DNA from: RGIG8775 sp045128735
GTDB lineage: Bacteria > Bacillota > Clostridia > Oscillospirales > CAG-272
DNA length: 64,000 bases
Direction: 5' to 3'
Assembly: GCA_045128735.1 (NCBI GenBank)
Contig: JBGVRT010000120.1
Coordinates: forward strand, 62,001-126,000
Shown here piece by piece: positions 25,700 through 33,113 of the stretch. Made by a program: the position numbers and the translations under genes. Each line of letters opens with the position of its first letter. Position 1 is the stretch's first letter. Below the pieces are notes generated by a model. That model made no database searches and had not been told where the DNA came from. It saw nothing but the letters and a program-made list of their open reading frames with translations.

Positions 25700-25957
25700 A
25701 AATTGGTGTTTGGTGCACTGTGTTCGCACAAACCCGCCTCCTTTGCCTCCCTTGTCAAAGGGAGGGGGACCGCGGAACGCGGTGGAGGGATTCACGACAG
25801 ATAAAACCAATAAATATGTGTATTGATGGGGATTTCAAATTATTGAATCCAACCCACCCGCTTCGCTAACAAGGTCGCAAGCGACCTGCACTATCGTGGT
25901 CCGTCCCCCCTTTGACAAAGGGGGCAAAGGAACGGGCGCACAATCAAACACCAATTT
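25700..25957. repeat. MITE-like element, long copy
   Basis: Left end AAATTGGTGTTTG and right end CAAACACCAATTT are perfect 13-bp inverted repeats. The inside carries GCACTGTGTTCGCACAAAC, two hairpins built on CCCTTTGACAAAGGG-type sequence, and a GCGGAACGC hairpin. It has no open reading frame of note. The copies at 25981 and 43256 share the ends and the GTTCGCACAAAC block. Confidence 0.75.
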
Positions 25958-25980
25958 ATTGCACCCAAAGCTAACGACTC

Positions 25981-26078
25981 GGTGTTTAGCCGAGGAGTGG
26001 GGTGCGTGGCATTATGTTCGCACAAACAATGGTGCGCTGACCTTTTGCCCGCGGGGGCTTCCCCGCAAACACCAATTT
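25981..26078. repeat. MITE-like element, short decayed copy
   Basis: Starts at GGTGTTTAGC (left end decayed), contains ATGTTCGCACAAAC and the hairpin CGGGGGCTTCCCCG, and ends with CAAACACCAATTT. The structure is the same as the 102-base copy at 43256. Confidence 0.65.
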
Positions 26079-26088
26079 ATCTGCGTAT

Positions 26089-26115
26089 AAAAAAGGCTGA
26101 CCTTGTCGGTCAGCC
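26089..26115 (-). terminator. Terminator after murE
   Basis: On the minus strand GGCTGACC-GACAA-GGTCAGCC followed by six T. Strong intrinsic terminator for the murE transcript. Confidence 0.88.
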
Positions 26116-26130
26116 CCATATCTTATTAAG

Positions 26131-27618
26131 TTAAACCTCTTGCTTCATCAGCTCTTCGCAGGCTTCAAGCAGAATTTGCTTTTCTGAGAAGGGGAGCTTT
26201 TCGCCGTTTACAAGCTGATAATTTTCGTGACCCTTACCCGCAAAAAGGAAAATGTCGCCCTCGCGCGCAATGCTTGCCGCGTACCTTATTGCTTCCTTGC
26301 GGTCGGAAATTTTAATATAGTTGTCCTTTCCCGAAAATTGTGTTTCTATGTCTCTTATCACGTTTTCGGGATCCTCAAAATCGGGGTTGTCCGCTGTCAG
26401 TACCGAAAAATCCGCAAGCTCTGCCGCCGCCCGTCCAAGCTCTGCGCGGCGACCTTTTGTGCGTCCGCCTACCGAGCCGAAAAGACAAATAAGCCGCTTC
26501 GGCTCATAGCTTCGTAAGGTCTCAAGTGCCGATGTGAGACTCACCTCGTTGTGAGCGTAGTCAATTATAAACGTGGCGTAGGGAAGTGCTTGAACCGTCT
26601 CAAAGCGTCCGCTTATTTGCACGCCGGAGATAACCTCGGCAATTTTTCCTTTTGAAATACCGCATTCACGGCAGGTCGCAATAGCGGCAAGCGCATTGTA
26701 AACGCTGAAGCTGCCGGGAAACCCGATTTCCGTCTTGTAGATACAGCCCTCGTTCAAAAAGTCAAAGGAAACCCCAAGTCTGTCGGCTTGTCTGAATTTG
26801 GCAATGCCATCAGCCTTGTAGTCGGCGCCGTTGCACAGCGCGTAGCTTATAAGTCTTGTAGAGGGGGCAACGTCCGATATCATCGCCTTGGCATAGCCGT
26901 CGTCGGCGTTGTATATTACTGTTTTAGCTCCGTAGTCGGTGAAAAGCTTGCGCTTGCACTCCATATAATGCTCAAAGGTGGGGTGTTCCGCACCGCCAAT
27001 GTGGTCCTTTGAAAGGTTTGTGTATATGCAAAGGTCAAAGCTTATTCCGCGGACTCTGTTCATATAAAGTGCCTGCGAGGAAACCTCCATAGCGAGATAT
27101 TTTACACCCGCCAGACACATCTGTCTCAGATAGCTTTGCAGACTGAGACTTTCGGGAGTGGTGTTAACCGTTTCGTAGTGAAATCCTCCGAAATCAATGC
27201 CGTTCGAACCGATGTAGCCGCACTTCAGTCCGCAGGCGTTAAGTACGTTGTAGATCATAAGAGCCGTGGTGGTCTTGCCCTTGGTGCCCGTAAGCCCGAT
27301 TATAAAAAGCTCGTCGGCAGGGTGACCGAAGAACTCGGCTGCAAGGTCTGCCAATGCCGTTCGGGTGTTGTCAACAGTGAATATTACGGCGTCGTCGGGA
27401 AGGTCAACGGCGTGCTCGGCAACAAAATGCCTGCAACCGCGGCTGTAAGCCGAATAGGCGTAGTCGTGTCCGTCGGATGCCGCCCCCTTTATGCAAACGA
27501 ACAAAGCCCCCTCGCGGGTGCGCCTTGAGTCGTGGCATATTTCATCGATTTCAAAATTTTTGTCATATTCAGCCGCAGAGGTGTACTCTACAGCCGATAA
27601 AAGTTTTTCAAGCTTCAT
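26131..27618 (-). CDS. murE: UDP-N-acetylmuramyl-tripeptide synthetase
   Basis: 495 residues. It adds the third amino acid to the peptidoglycan stem peptide. Three Mur-ligase domains: N-terminal uridine binding (CHDSRRTREGALFVCIKGAASDGHDY), central ATPase with GLTGTKGKTTT near residue 109 and NTTPESL, and C-terminal domain with DYAHNE and LTADNPDFEDP near 407-417. In meso-diaminopimelate enzymes the last motif reads DNPR; here Asp replaces Arg, so the amino acid added may differ or this may be a second MurE. It starts two bases after a small ORF. A dedicated terminator follows. Confidence 0.92.
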   Translation of the reverse strand: MKLEKLLSAVEYTSAAEYDKNFEIDEICHDSRRTREGALFVCIKGAASDGHDYAYSAYSRGCRHFVAEHAVDLPDDAVIFTVDNTRTALADLAAEFFGHPADELFIIGLTGTKGKTTTALMIYNVLNACGLKCGYIGSNGIDFGGFHYETVNTTPESLSLQSYLRQMCLAGVKYLAMEVSSQALYMNRVRGISFDLCIYTNLSKDHIGGAEHPTFEHYMECKRKLFTDYGAKTVIYNADDGYAKAMISDVAPSTRLISYALCNGADYKADGIAKFRQADRLGVSFDFLNEGCIYKTEIGFPGSFSVYNALAAIATCRECGISKGKIAEVISGVQISGRFETVQALPYATFIIDYAHNEVSLTSALETLRSYEPKRLICLFGSVGGRTKGRRAELGRAAAELADFSVLTADNPDFEDPENVIRDIETQFSGKDNYIKISDRKEAIRYAASIAREGDIFLFAGKGHENYQLVNGEKLPFSEKQILLEACEELMKQEV

Positions 27619-27620
27619 TT

Positions 27621-27968
27621 TTATCTCTCTTGTCCGGAATATTGTATTATGAATCTTTTTTCAAGTCTTTCGCGGTTTCTTTCGATAAAGCCCTCGAATT
27701 TTTTGTTGGCGCATATGAGTGTGATTTTGCGCAAGCGTCTGTCAAGTGTGTGGCGCTCAAGCCCCTCTACTCCAACTCTGTCGTTTTCAAGAATCTCCTC
27801 GGGCATAAAACGCGCAAGGGGAGTGAGCTTTGAGAAAATACGCGTGCAGTCGGTGTAAACGAAAGGACGTATTCCTTTTTTTATCAAAAAGTCCAAAAGA
27901 AATTTGTGCGGTTTTTCGGGAAGTCCGAGAATAATATATCCGCAACAGCTTTTCTCAACCTCTCTCAT
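27621..27968 (-). CDS. Small conserved-looking protein upstream of murE
   Basis: 115 residues. GGAGGTGCAGAT lies before the ATG and the stop is two bases before murE, so it is probably real and co-translated. The sequence (CCGYIILGLPEKPHKFLLDFLIKKGIRP; DRRLRKITLICANKKFEGFIERNRERLEK) predicts a small alpha/beta fold with a basic, helical C-terminus. I do not recognise it. It may be a cell-wall accessory or simply an operon partner. Confidence 0.7.
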   Translation of the reverse strand: MREVEKSCCGYIILGLPEKPHKFLLDFLIKKGIRPFVYTDCTRIFSKLTPLARFMPEEILENDRVGVEGLERHTLDRRLRKITLICANKKFEGFIERNRERLEKRFIIQYSGQER

Positions 27969-28030
27969 ATCTGCACCTCCTTTTTACGCGTAACATAATT
28001 ATATCACATTTTTCAAAAAATTTCACCCAT

Positions 28031-28121
28031 ATTTGCAATAAAAAATACATTTTTTACACAAAATATAGTGAATCGAGAGCAATTGTTCATTATTTGCAAT
28101 GAAATATGTCAATATTTGCAA
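28031..28121. repeat. Three ATTTGCAA repeats before the hexuronate-type operon
   Basis: ATTTGCAA is found at 28031, 28092 and 28114, the last as the palindrome TTTGCAAA. They lie 90-180 bases before the SDR gene and upstream of a TATAAT-like box near 28141; possible regulator sites, not proven. Confidence 0.4.
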
Positions 28122-28212
28122 ATCGTTTGCTATTTGGATGTTGTATAATTAGCATAGCATAATATATATCTATGTCCACAGATAGCGTGGACTTAGAGGA
28201 AAAGAGGTAAAA

Positions 28213-29040
28213 ATGGCTAATAAGGTATGTGTAATTACAGGTGCAGGCGGCGTGCTTTGCTCTTCCTTCGCAAAGGAAATGGCAAAGAACGGCTACTCGG
28301 TAGCACTTCTCGACCTTAACCTTGATGCGGCTCAGGCAGTTGCTGATGAGATAGTTAAGGACGGTGGTATAGCAAAGGCTTACAAGACCAACGTTCTTGA
28401 TAAGGCGGTTGTTGAAGAAATACACGAGGCAGTTCTTGCAGATCTTGGCAAGTGCACAGTTCTTATCAACGGCGCAGGCGGAAACAATCCCCGCGCAACC
28501 ACGGACCACGAAATGTTCGAGGAGGGCGATGACACCCGTGAGGATATCAAGACCTTCTTTAACCTTGACAAGTCCGGATTTGAGTTTGTTTTCAACCTTA
28601 ACATTATGGGTACACTTCTTCCCACCCAGGTGTTTGCAAAGGATATGATAGGCGAAGAGGGATGCTCTATTCTTAACATCTCCTCGATGAATGCTTTTAC
28701 TCCCCTTACAAAGATTCCCGCATACAGCGCAGCTAAGGCAGGCGTTTCCAACTTTACACAGTGGCTTGCGGTTCATTTTGCTGAGACGGGCATCCGCGTA
28801 AACGCAATTGCTCCCGGTTTCTTCGTAACCGCGCAGAACAAGGCTCTCCTTTTCAATGAGGACGGCACACCCACAGCAAGAACAGGCAAGATTCTCCGTT
28901 CTACTCCCATGAACCGCTTTGGCGAGGCAGATGAGCTTCTCGGAGCACTTCGTTTCTTCGTAAACCCCAAGGAGTCGGGCTTCGTAACAGGTGTTGTTCT
29001 TCCCGTTGACGGCGGATTCTCCGCTTACTCGGGCGTATAA
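28213..29040 (+). CDS. D-mannonate oxidoreductase-like short-chain dehydrogenase
   Basis: 275 residues. The N-terminal nucleotide loop is VITGAGGVLCSSFA, then LINGAGGNNPRATTD, NISSMNAFTPLTKIPAYSAAK with catalytic Tyr near 171 and Lys near 175, and the ending VDGGFSAYSGV. This combination (GGVLCS, GGNNPKATTD-like, SAYSGV) is that of the SDR-type fructuronate reductase/D-mannonate oxidoreductase, which interconverts D-fructuronate and D-mannonate with NAD(P). It opens a four-gene operon with two TIM-barrel isomerases and a Gfo/Idh/MocA protein. No uxuA is beside it. Confidence 0.85.
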   Translation: MANKVCVITGAGGVLCSSFAKEMAKNGYSVALLDLNLDAAQAVADEIVKDGGIAKAYKTNVLDKAVVEEIHEAVLADLGKCTVLINGAGGNNPRATTDHEMFEEGDDTREDIKTFFNLDKSGFEFVFNLNIMGTLLPTQVFAKDMIGEEGCSILNISSMNAFTPLTKIPAYSAAKAGVSNFTQWLAVHFAETGIRVNAIAPGFFVTAQNKALLFNEDGTPTARTGKILRSTPMNRFGEADELLGALRFFVNPKESGFVTGVVLPVDGGFSAYSGV

Positions 29041-29060
29041 TCCCCAAGGAGGAGAAAATA

Positions 29061-29903
29061 ATGGCAGATATTAAGCTTTGCGCCTTTGCCGACGAGGCGG
29101 GCGATAGCCTTGCCGAGCAGATAAAGGCTATGCAGGAAAACGGTATCGGACTTCTTGAGCTCCGTACCATTGACAAAAAGAACGTAACCAAGTTCACAAA
29201 TGAAGAGGTTAAGGAATACAAGAAGCAGCTTGACGATGCAGGTATCAAGGTATGGTCGATTGGTTCTCCTATCGGTAAGGTTCAGATTTCGGCTGACTTC
29301 AATATCGACCTTGACCTTTGCAAGAGAACTGTTGAGATTGCCGATATGTTCGGTGCAAAGAGCATTCGTATGTTCAGCTTCTACGGCACAAACGGCGAGG
29401 AGCAGTACCGCGACCTCGTTATGGAGCGCCTTGCAAAGTACGTTGAGACTACAAAGGGCACAGATATTACCCTTTGCCACGAGAACGAAAAGGGCATCTA
29501 CGGCGATATCGCCGCTCGTTGCCTTGAGATTCATAAGAATATCCCCGAGCTTAAGTGCGTGTTTGACCCCGCTAACTACGTTCAGGTAGGTCAGAATACA
29601 CTTGAGGCGTGGGATATGCTTGAGCCTTACGTTTTCTACGGTCACATCAAGGATTCTCTTGCTGACGGAAGCATCGTTCCTCCCGGTAAGGGCGAGGGTC
29701 ACCTCAGCGAGTACCTTCCTAAGTTTGCCGCAAAGGGCTGTCAGGTTCTCACTCTTGAGCCTCACCTTTCGGTATTCAGTGCTCTTAAGAGCCTTGAGAC
29801 TCCCGGTGACGAGAGCAAGATCGGTCTTTACCGCTTTGAAACCAAGCGCGCCGCTTTCGATTGCGCTGTAAATTCACTTAAGGAAATTATAAAGGAGATA
29901 TAA
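29061..29903 (+). CDS. Sugar phosphate isomerase/epimerase, TIM barrel (first)
   Basis: 280 residues of the xylose-isomerase-like TIM-barrel family. Metal-binding positions look intact: Glu in CHENEKGIYGD, Asp and Asn in VFDPANYVQVG, His in YGHIKDS, and Glu in LTLEPHLSVF. These enzymes isomerise or epimerise sugars or sugar acids. The exact substrate is unknown; position after the mannonate-type reductase suggests a hexuronate or keto-sugar step. GGAGGAGAAAATA precedes the ATG. It shares only general fold similarity with the next gene, which follows after four bases. Confidence 0.82.
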   Translation: MADIKLCAFADEAGDSLAEQIKAMQENGIGLLELRTIDKKNVTKFTNEEVKEYKKQLDDAGIKVWSIGSPIGKVQISADFNIDLDLCKRTVEIADMFGAKSIRMFSFYGTNGEEQYRDLVMERLAKYVETTKGTDITLCHENEKGIYGDIAARCLEIHKNIPELKCVFDPANYVQVGQNTLEAWDMLEPYVFYGHIKDSLADGSIVPPGKGEGHLSEYLPKFAAKGCQVLTLEPHLSVFSALKSLETPGDESKIGLYRFETKRAAFDCAVNSLKEIIKEI

Positions 29904-29907
29904 GATT

Positions 29908-30699
29908 ATGATTCTCGGTGCACAGTTTTACACACTTAGAAATTTCTGCAAGACGATTGAAGGTCTTGACGAGTCACTCAAGAAGGTAGCTGATATGGGT
30001 TATACCGCAGTTCAGCTTTCGGGCGTTTGCGAGTATGACGCAGAGTGGGTTGCAGAGAGATGCCGCGAGTACGGTCTTAAGATCGTTATCACTCACTTTA
30101 ACTACGATAAGATTCTCAACGATACAGATGCTACCATTGAGTTCCACAAGAAGATGGATTGCCCCTATATCGGTCTCGGTATGGCAAGAGGCGCAATGAT
30201 GGATAACACCTTTGAGACGTTTATTAACGAAATTCCCGAAGTGGTAGAAAAGATTTCCGCCGCAGGACTTAAGTTTATGTATCATAACCACAGCCAAGAG
30301 TTTGCTATCAATCCCAAGACAGGCAACCGCTTCATCGATGACCTTTGCGCTGCTTACCCCGCTGATAAGCTCGGCATCACAATGGATACGTATTGGGTAC
30401 AGGCAGGCGGTGCTGACCCCGCACAGTGGATTATGAAGCTCAAGGGAAGAAATAACGTTGTTCACTTTAAGGATATGAATATGACTCTCTTCCGTGATGC
30501 GGAGGGTAAGGCACAGCGCACCAACCGCATTGCTACAATCGGCGAGGGTAATATGAACTACGACGCAATTATCGAGGCTTGCCTTAAGGCAGACGTTGAG
30601 TACGGCTTCGTTGAGCTTGACGATTGCTACGGTAAGGATCCCTTCGAGTGCATGAAGAAGAGCTACGACTTCCTTACAAGCAGATACGGCTTGAAGTAA
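29908..30699 (+). CDS. Sugar phosphate isomerase/epimerase, TIM barrel (second)
   Basis: 263 residues. Another member of the same superfamily with the metal ligands in KFMYHNHSQEF, MDTYWVQAGG, VVHFKDMN and FVELDDC. It begins AQFYTLRNFCKTIEGLDESL, the AQLYTLR-type N-terminus of hydroxypyruvate/inosose-like isomerases. Paired with the previous gene and with a Gfo/Idh/MocA oxidoreductase 27 bases later, it fits a pathway for an oxidised sugar (keto-inositol or keto-glycoside). The substrate is not determinable from sequence. Confidence 0.82.
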   Translation: MILGAQFYTLRNFCKTIEGLDESLKKVADMGYTAVQLSGVCEYDAEWVAERCREYGLKIVITHFNYDKILNDTDATIEFHKKMDCPYIGLGMARGAMMDNTFETFINEIPEVVEKISAAGLKFMYHNHSQEFAINPKTGNRFIDDLCAAYPADKLGITMDTYWVQAGGADPAQWIMKLKGRNNVVHFKDMNMTLFRDAEGKAQRTNRIATIGEGNMNYDAIIEACLKADVEYGFVELDDCYGKDPFECMKKSYDFLTSRYGLK

Positions 30700-30726
30700 T
30701 AAATTATTTGAAAGGAATTACATAAA

Positions 30727-31932
30727 ATGAAAAAGATTAAGCTTGGTATTATCGGTATTGGTAATATGGGTACAACCCATATGAAGAATATCCTTGCAGG
30801 CAAGTGCCCTGAGATCGACGTTACTGCTGTTGCAGATATCGATCCCGCAAGACTTGAGGCAGCAAAGGGCTTCTATAACGAGGCTAAGGAAAAGAATTCC
30901 GAACTTCCCGAGGTTGCTTACTTTGACGATGCTATCAAGATGATGGAGTCGGGGCTTGTTGACTCTGTTATCGTTGCTATCCCTCACTACGATCACCCCA
31001 AGTACGTTATCGAGGCGTTCAAGCACGGTCTCCACGCTATCAGCGAGAAGCCCGCAGGTGTTTACACACTTCAGGTTCGCGAGATGATGGCTGAGGCTGA
31101 TAAGCATCCCGACCTTGTATTCGGTATGATGTTCAACCAGAGAACAAACCACGTTTTCCGCAAGATGAAGGAAATCATCGCAAGCGGCGAGCTTGGAGAG
31201 ATAAAGAGAACAAGCTGGATCATCACAAACTGGTACAGACCCCAGTATTACTATGATTCGGGTGCATGGAGAGCAACCTGGAGCGGAGAAGGCGGCGGCG
31301 TTCTTCTTAACCAGTGCCCTCATAACCTTGACCTTTGGCAGTGGATTTGCGGTATGCCCGCAAAGATCGATGCGAAGATCAAGTACGGTAAGTGGCACGA
31401 TATCGAGGTTGACGACGACGTAACTGCATACGCAGAGTACGCAAACGGTGCAACAGGTACATTTATCACATCTACAGGTGATGCTCCCGGTACAAACCGT
31501 TTTGAGATTATCTGCGATGGCGGTAAGCTTGTTTGTGATGATGCAAAAACACTTAAAATGTGGAAGAACGAAGTTCCCGAATCCGAATTCTCCAAGACAA
31601 CAAAGTTTGCTTTCAGCAGTCCTAAGTGCACTGTTGTTGACGTTGAGACAGACGGTGAGAACCTTCAGCACGTAGGCGTATTCAACAAGTTCGCAGCAGC
31701 AGTTCTTCGCGGCGAACCCCTTGTTGCAGACGGACGTGAGGGTATCAACGGACTTTCTATCTCCAACGCTATGCACCTTTCTTCTTGGCAGGGCAGAGAG
31801 GTTTCGCTTCCTCTTTCCGCTGAGGACGAAAAGGAATTCTACAACGAGCTTATGGAGCGCGTAAAGACTTCCAGACGCAAGGAGAATGTTTCTTCTTCTG
31901 TCGCTGATACTTCTTCCAGCTACAATAACTAA
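30727..31932 (+). CDS. Gfo/Idh/MocA-family oxidoreductase
   Basis: 401 residues. Rossmann NAD-binding loop LGIIGIGNMGTTHMKNIL at the N-terminus, the active-site EKPAG motif (ISEKPAGVYTLQ) near residue 106, and the substrate-domain stretch LLNQCPHNLDLWQWICGMPA, where the histidine is catalytic in relatives. Such enzymes oxidise or reduce sugars and inositols with NAD(P). The last 15 residues (SSSVADTSSSYNN) are a low-complexity tail. Last gene of the operon; a strong terminator follows 9 bases after the stop. Confidence 0.9.
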   Translation: MKKIKLGIIGIGNMGTTHMKNILAGKCPEIDVTAVADIDPARLEAAKGFYNEAKEKNSELPEVAYFDDAIKMMESGLVDSVIVAIPHYDHPKYVIEAFKHGLHAISEKPAGVYTLQVREMMAEADKHPDLVFGMMFNQRTNHVFRKMKEIIASGELGEIKRTSWIITNWYRPQYYYDSGAWRATWSGEGGGVLLNQCPHNLDLWQWICGMPAKIDAKIKYGKWHDIEVDDDVTAYAEYANGATGTFITSTGDAPGTNRFEIICDGGKLVCDDAKTLKMWKNEVPESEFSKTTKFAFSSPKCTVVDVETDGENLQHVGVFNKFAAAVLRGEPLVADGREGINGLSISNAMHLSSWQGREVSLPLSAEDEKEFYNELMERVKTSRRKENVSSSVADTSSSYNN

Positions 31933-31940
31933 AAAAATTA

Positions 31941-31968
31941 AGGAGCTGTCCTCGGACAGCTCCTGTTT
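31941..31968 (+). terminator. Terminator of the hexuronate-type operon
   Basis: AGGAGCTGTCC and GGACAGCTCCT pair (11 bp, one-base loop by strict pairing, more likely a looser tri- or tetraloop), then GTTTTG. Member of the AGGAGCTG terminator group. Confidence 0.85.
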
Positions 31969-31982
31969 TGATTATAAAGATA

Positions 31983-32012
31983 ACAAAAAATCCAACTCTT
32001 ACGAGTTGGATT
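31983..32012 (-). terminator. Terminator of tRNA-Arg
   Basis: On the minus strand TCCAACTC-GTAA-GAGTTGGA followed by TTTTTT. It begins just after the encoded CCA of the tRNA. Confidence 0.9.
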
Positions 32013-32015
32013 TTT

Positions 32016-32092
32016 TGGCACGGCGTAAGGGATTCGAACCCCCGACCTTTTGGTTCGTAGCCAAACACTCTATCCAGCTGAGCTAACGCCGC
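32016..32092 (-). tRNA. tRNA-Arg(ACG)
   Basis: The acceptor arms GCGGCGT and ACGCCGT pair (first pair G-U), the D arm contains GCTC...GAGT, the anticodon stem is TTTGG/CCAAA with loop CTACGAA, giving anticodon ACG, and the T arm is GGGGG-TTCGAAT-CCCTT. The discriminator is G and CCA is encoded. A34 is expected to become inosine, reading the CGU/CGC codons that are so common in the fusA and tuf genes here. Confidence 0.97.
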
Positions 32093-32242
32093 ATACGGTT
32101 TATTTCGTACTTGCATAGTATACCACTTTTGAAAGCATTTGTCAAGTGGTTTTTTGAATTTTTTCAGATAAATTTTTGAAATTGTATTTTGTTTAACAAA
32201 TTTGTTGAATATGCCAAAAAATAGCGAAATTCTTTCAGTGTA

Positions 32243-32271
32243 TTGAAAAAGAAATTCCGGTGTGCTACAAT
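32243..32271 (+). promoter_or_regulatory. Promoter of the etfB-etfA-lctD operon
   Basis: TTGAAA (32243-32248), 17 bases, TACAAT (32266-32271), 40 bases before etfB. Confidence 0.7.
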
Positions 32272-32311
32272 AAAATAGGTATTTATTTTTTGGATATAAC
32301 GGAGGCAGTAA

Positions 32312-33100
32312 ATGAACATTTTAGTTTGTGTTAAGCAAGTGCCGGGTTCAAATAACGTTGAGGTGGATCCCGTTACAGGCGTGCTCAAGCGTAACGGAAT
32401 ACAGAGTAAAATCAACCCTTACGATTTGTACGGCATTGAGACAGCGTTGGTGCTTGCCGAAAAATACGGCGGAAGCGTTGAGAGCATTACAATGGGACCA
32501 CCTCAGGCAAAGGCCGTTATTGAGGAGACTGTTTGTATGGGCGTAAAGTGCGGAACGGTTTTGACTGACCGAAAGTTTGCGGGCGCGGACGTGCTTGCAA
32601 CCGCCTACACACTTTCCCAGGGAATAAAAAAGTGCGGAGAATACGACCTTATTATATGCGGTAAGCAGACCACCGACGGAGATACTGCGCAGGTAGGCGC
32701 AGAAGTTGCCGAATATCTCGGTCTGCCTAACCTTTCAAACGTTCTCTCTGTAGACGACCTTAAGGACGGCAGACTGTACGTTACCGCAAGCCTGGACGAT
32801 AAGGTTGTAAAAATGAGCGTTGCCATGCCTTGCCTTATTTCGGTTGATGGTGATATCAATACCCCACGTCTGCCCTCGTATAAAATTAAAAAACAGCTTA
32901 GCGAGGATGCAGTAAAATTCATTACCTTTGCCGATTTTGACGACCAAAACGCAGACCACTACGGTCTTACGGGCTCGGCTACGCAGGTTGAGCGCATATT
33001 CCCGCCCGAAAAGAACGAGCAGAAGGTCAACGTGACGGGTGACGCCGAAAAGCAGTCGGACGAGCTTGTTGCCTTGCTTCGCGGAAAGAAAATAATATAA
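32312..33100 (+). CDS. etfB: Electron transfer flavoprotein subunit beta
   Basis: 262 residues. With EtfA it forms an FAD-binding electron carrier. Family motifs: CVKQVPGSNNVEVDPVTG at the N-terminus, INPYDLYGIETALVL, and CGKQTTDGDTAQVGAEVAEYLG around residues 111-132, which binds the second (bifurcating) FAD in related proteins. The neighbourhood (EtfA with a ferredoxin-like start, then a GlcD-type dehydrogenase) is that of LctB of the lactate dehydrogenase-Etf complex of Acetobacterium. CGGAGGCAGTAA precedes the start. Confidence 0.93.
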   Translation: MNILVCVKQVPGSNNVEVDPVTGVLKRNGIQSKINPYDLYGIETALVLAEKYGGSVESITMGPPQAKAVIEETVCMGVKCGTVLTDRKFAGADVLATAYTLSQGIKKCGEYDLIICGKQTTDGDTAQVGAEVAEYLGLPNLSNVLSVDDLKDGRLYVTASLDDKVVKMSVAMPCLISVDGDINTPRLPSYKIKKQLSEDAVKFITFADFDDQNADHYGLTGSATQVERIFPPEKNEQKVNVTGDAEKQSDELVALLRGKKII

Positions 33101-33113
33101 GGAGGACGGAAGA

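Larger units (their letters stand above)
25626..26088. other. Gene-free region with inverted-repeat elements
   Basis: About 460 bases with no credible gene. Short open frames here are low-complexity products of the repeats. It holds one 258-base element with 13-bp inverted ends and a second, shorter and more decayed copy next to it; the rest is flanking AT-rich sequence. Confidence 0.7.

Noticed and set aside
25622..25810. Short ORFs in the gene-free repeat region
   Set aside because: They encode only translated repeat hairpins; no ribosome site and no similarity to a protein family.
25700..26078. CRISPR array in the repeat-rich stretch
   Set aside because: The repeats are inverted and unevenly spaced, with no constant repeat-spacer period and no cas genes nearby.
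25896..26090. 64-codon plus-strand ORF in the repeat region
   Set aside because: Also made of the inverted-repeat elements; composition is repeat-derived.
30718..31776. Possible gene opposite the Gfo/Idh/MocA oxidoreductase
   Set aside because: Codon-bias shadow with no start signals.
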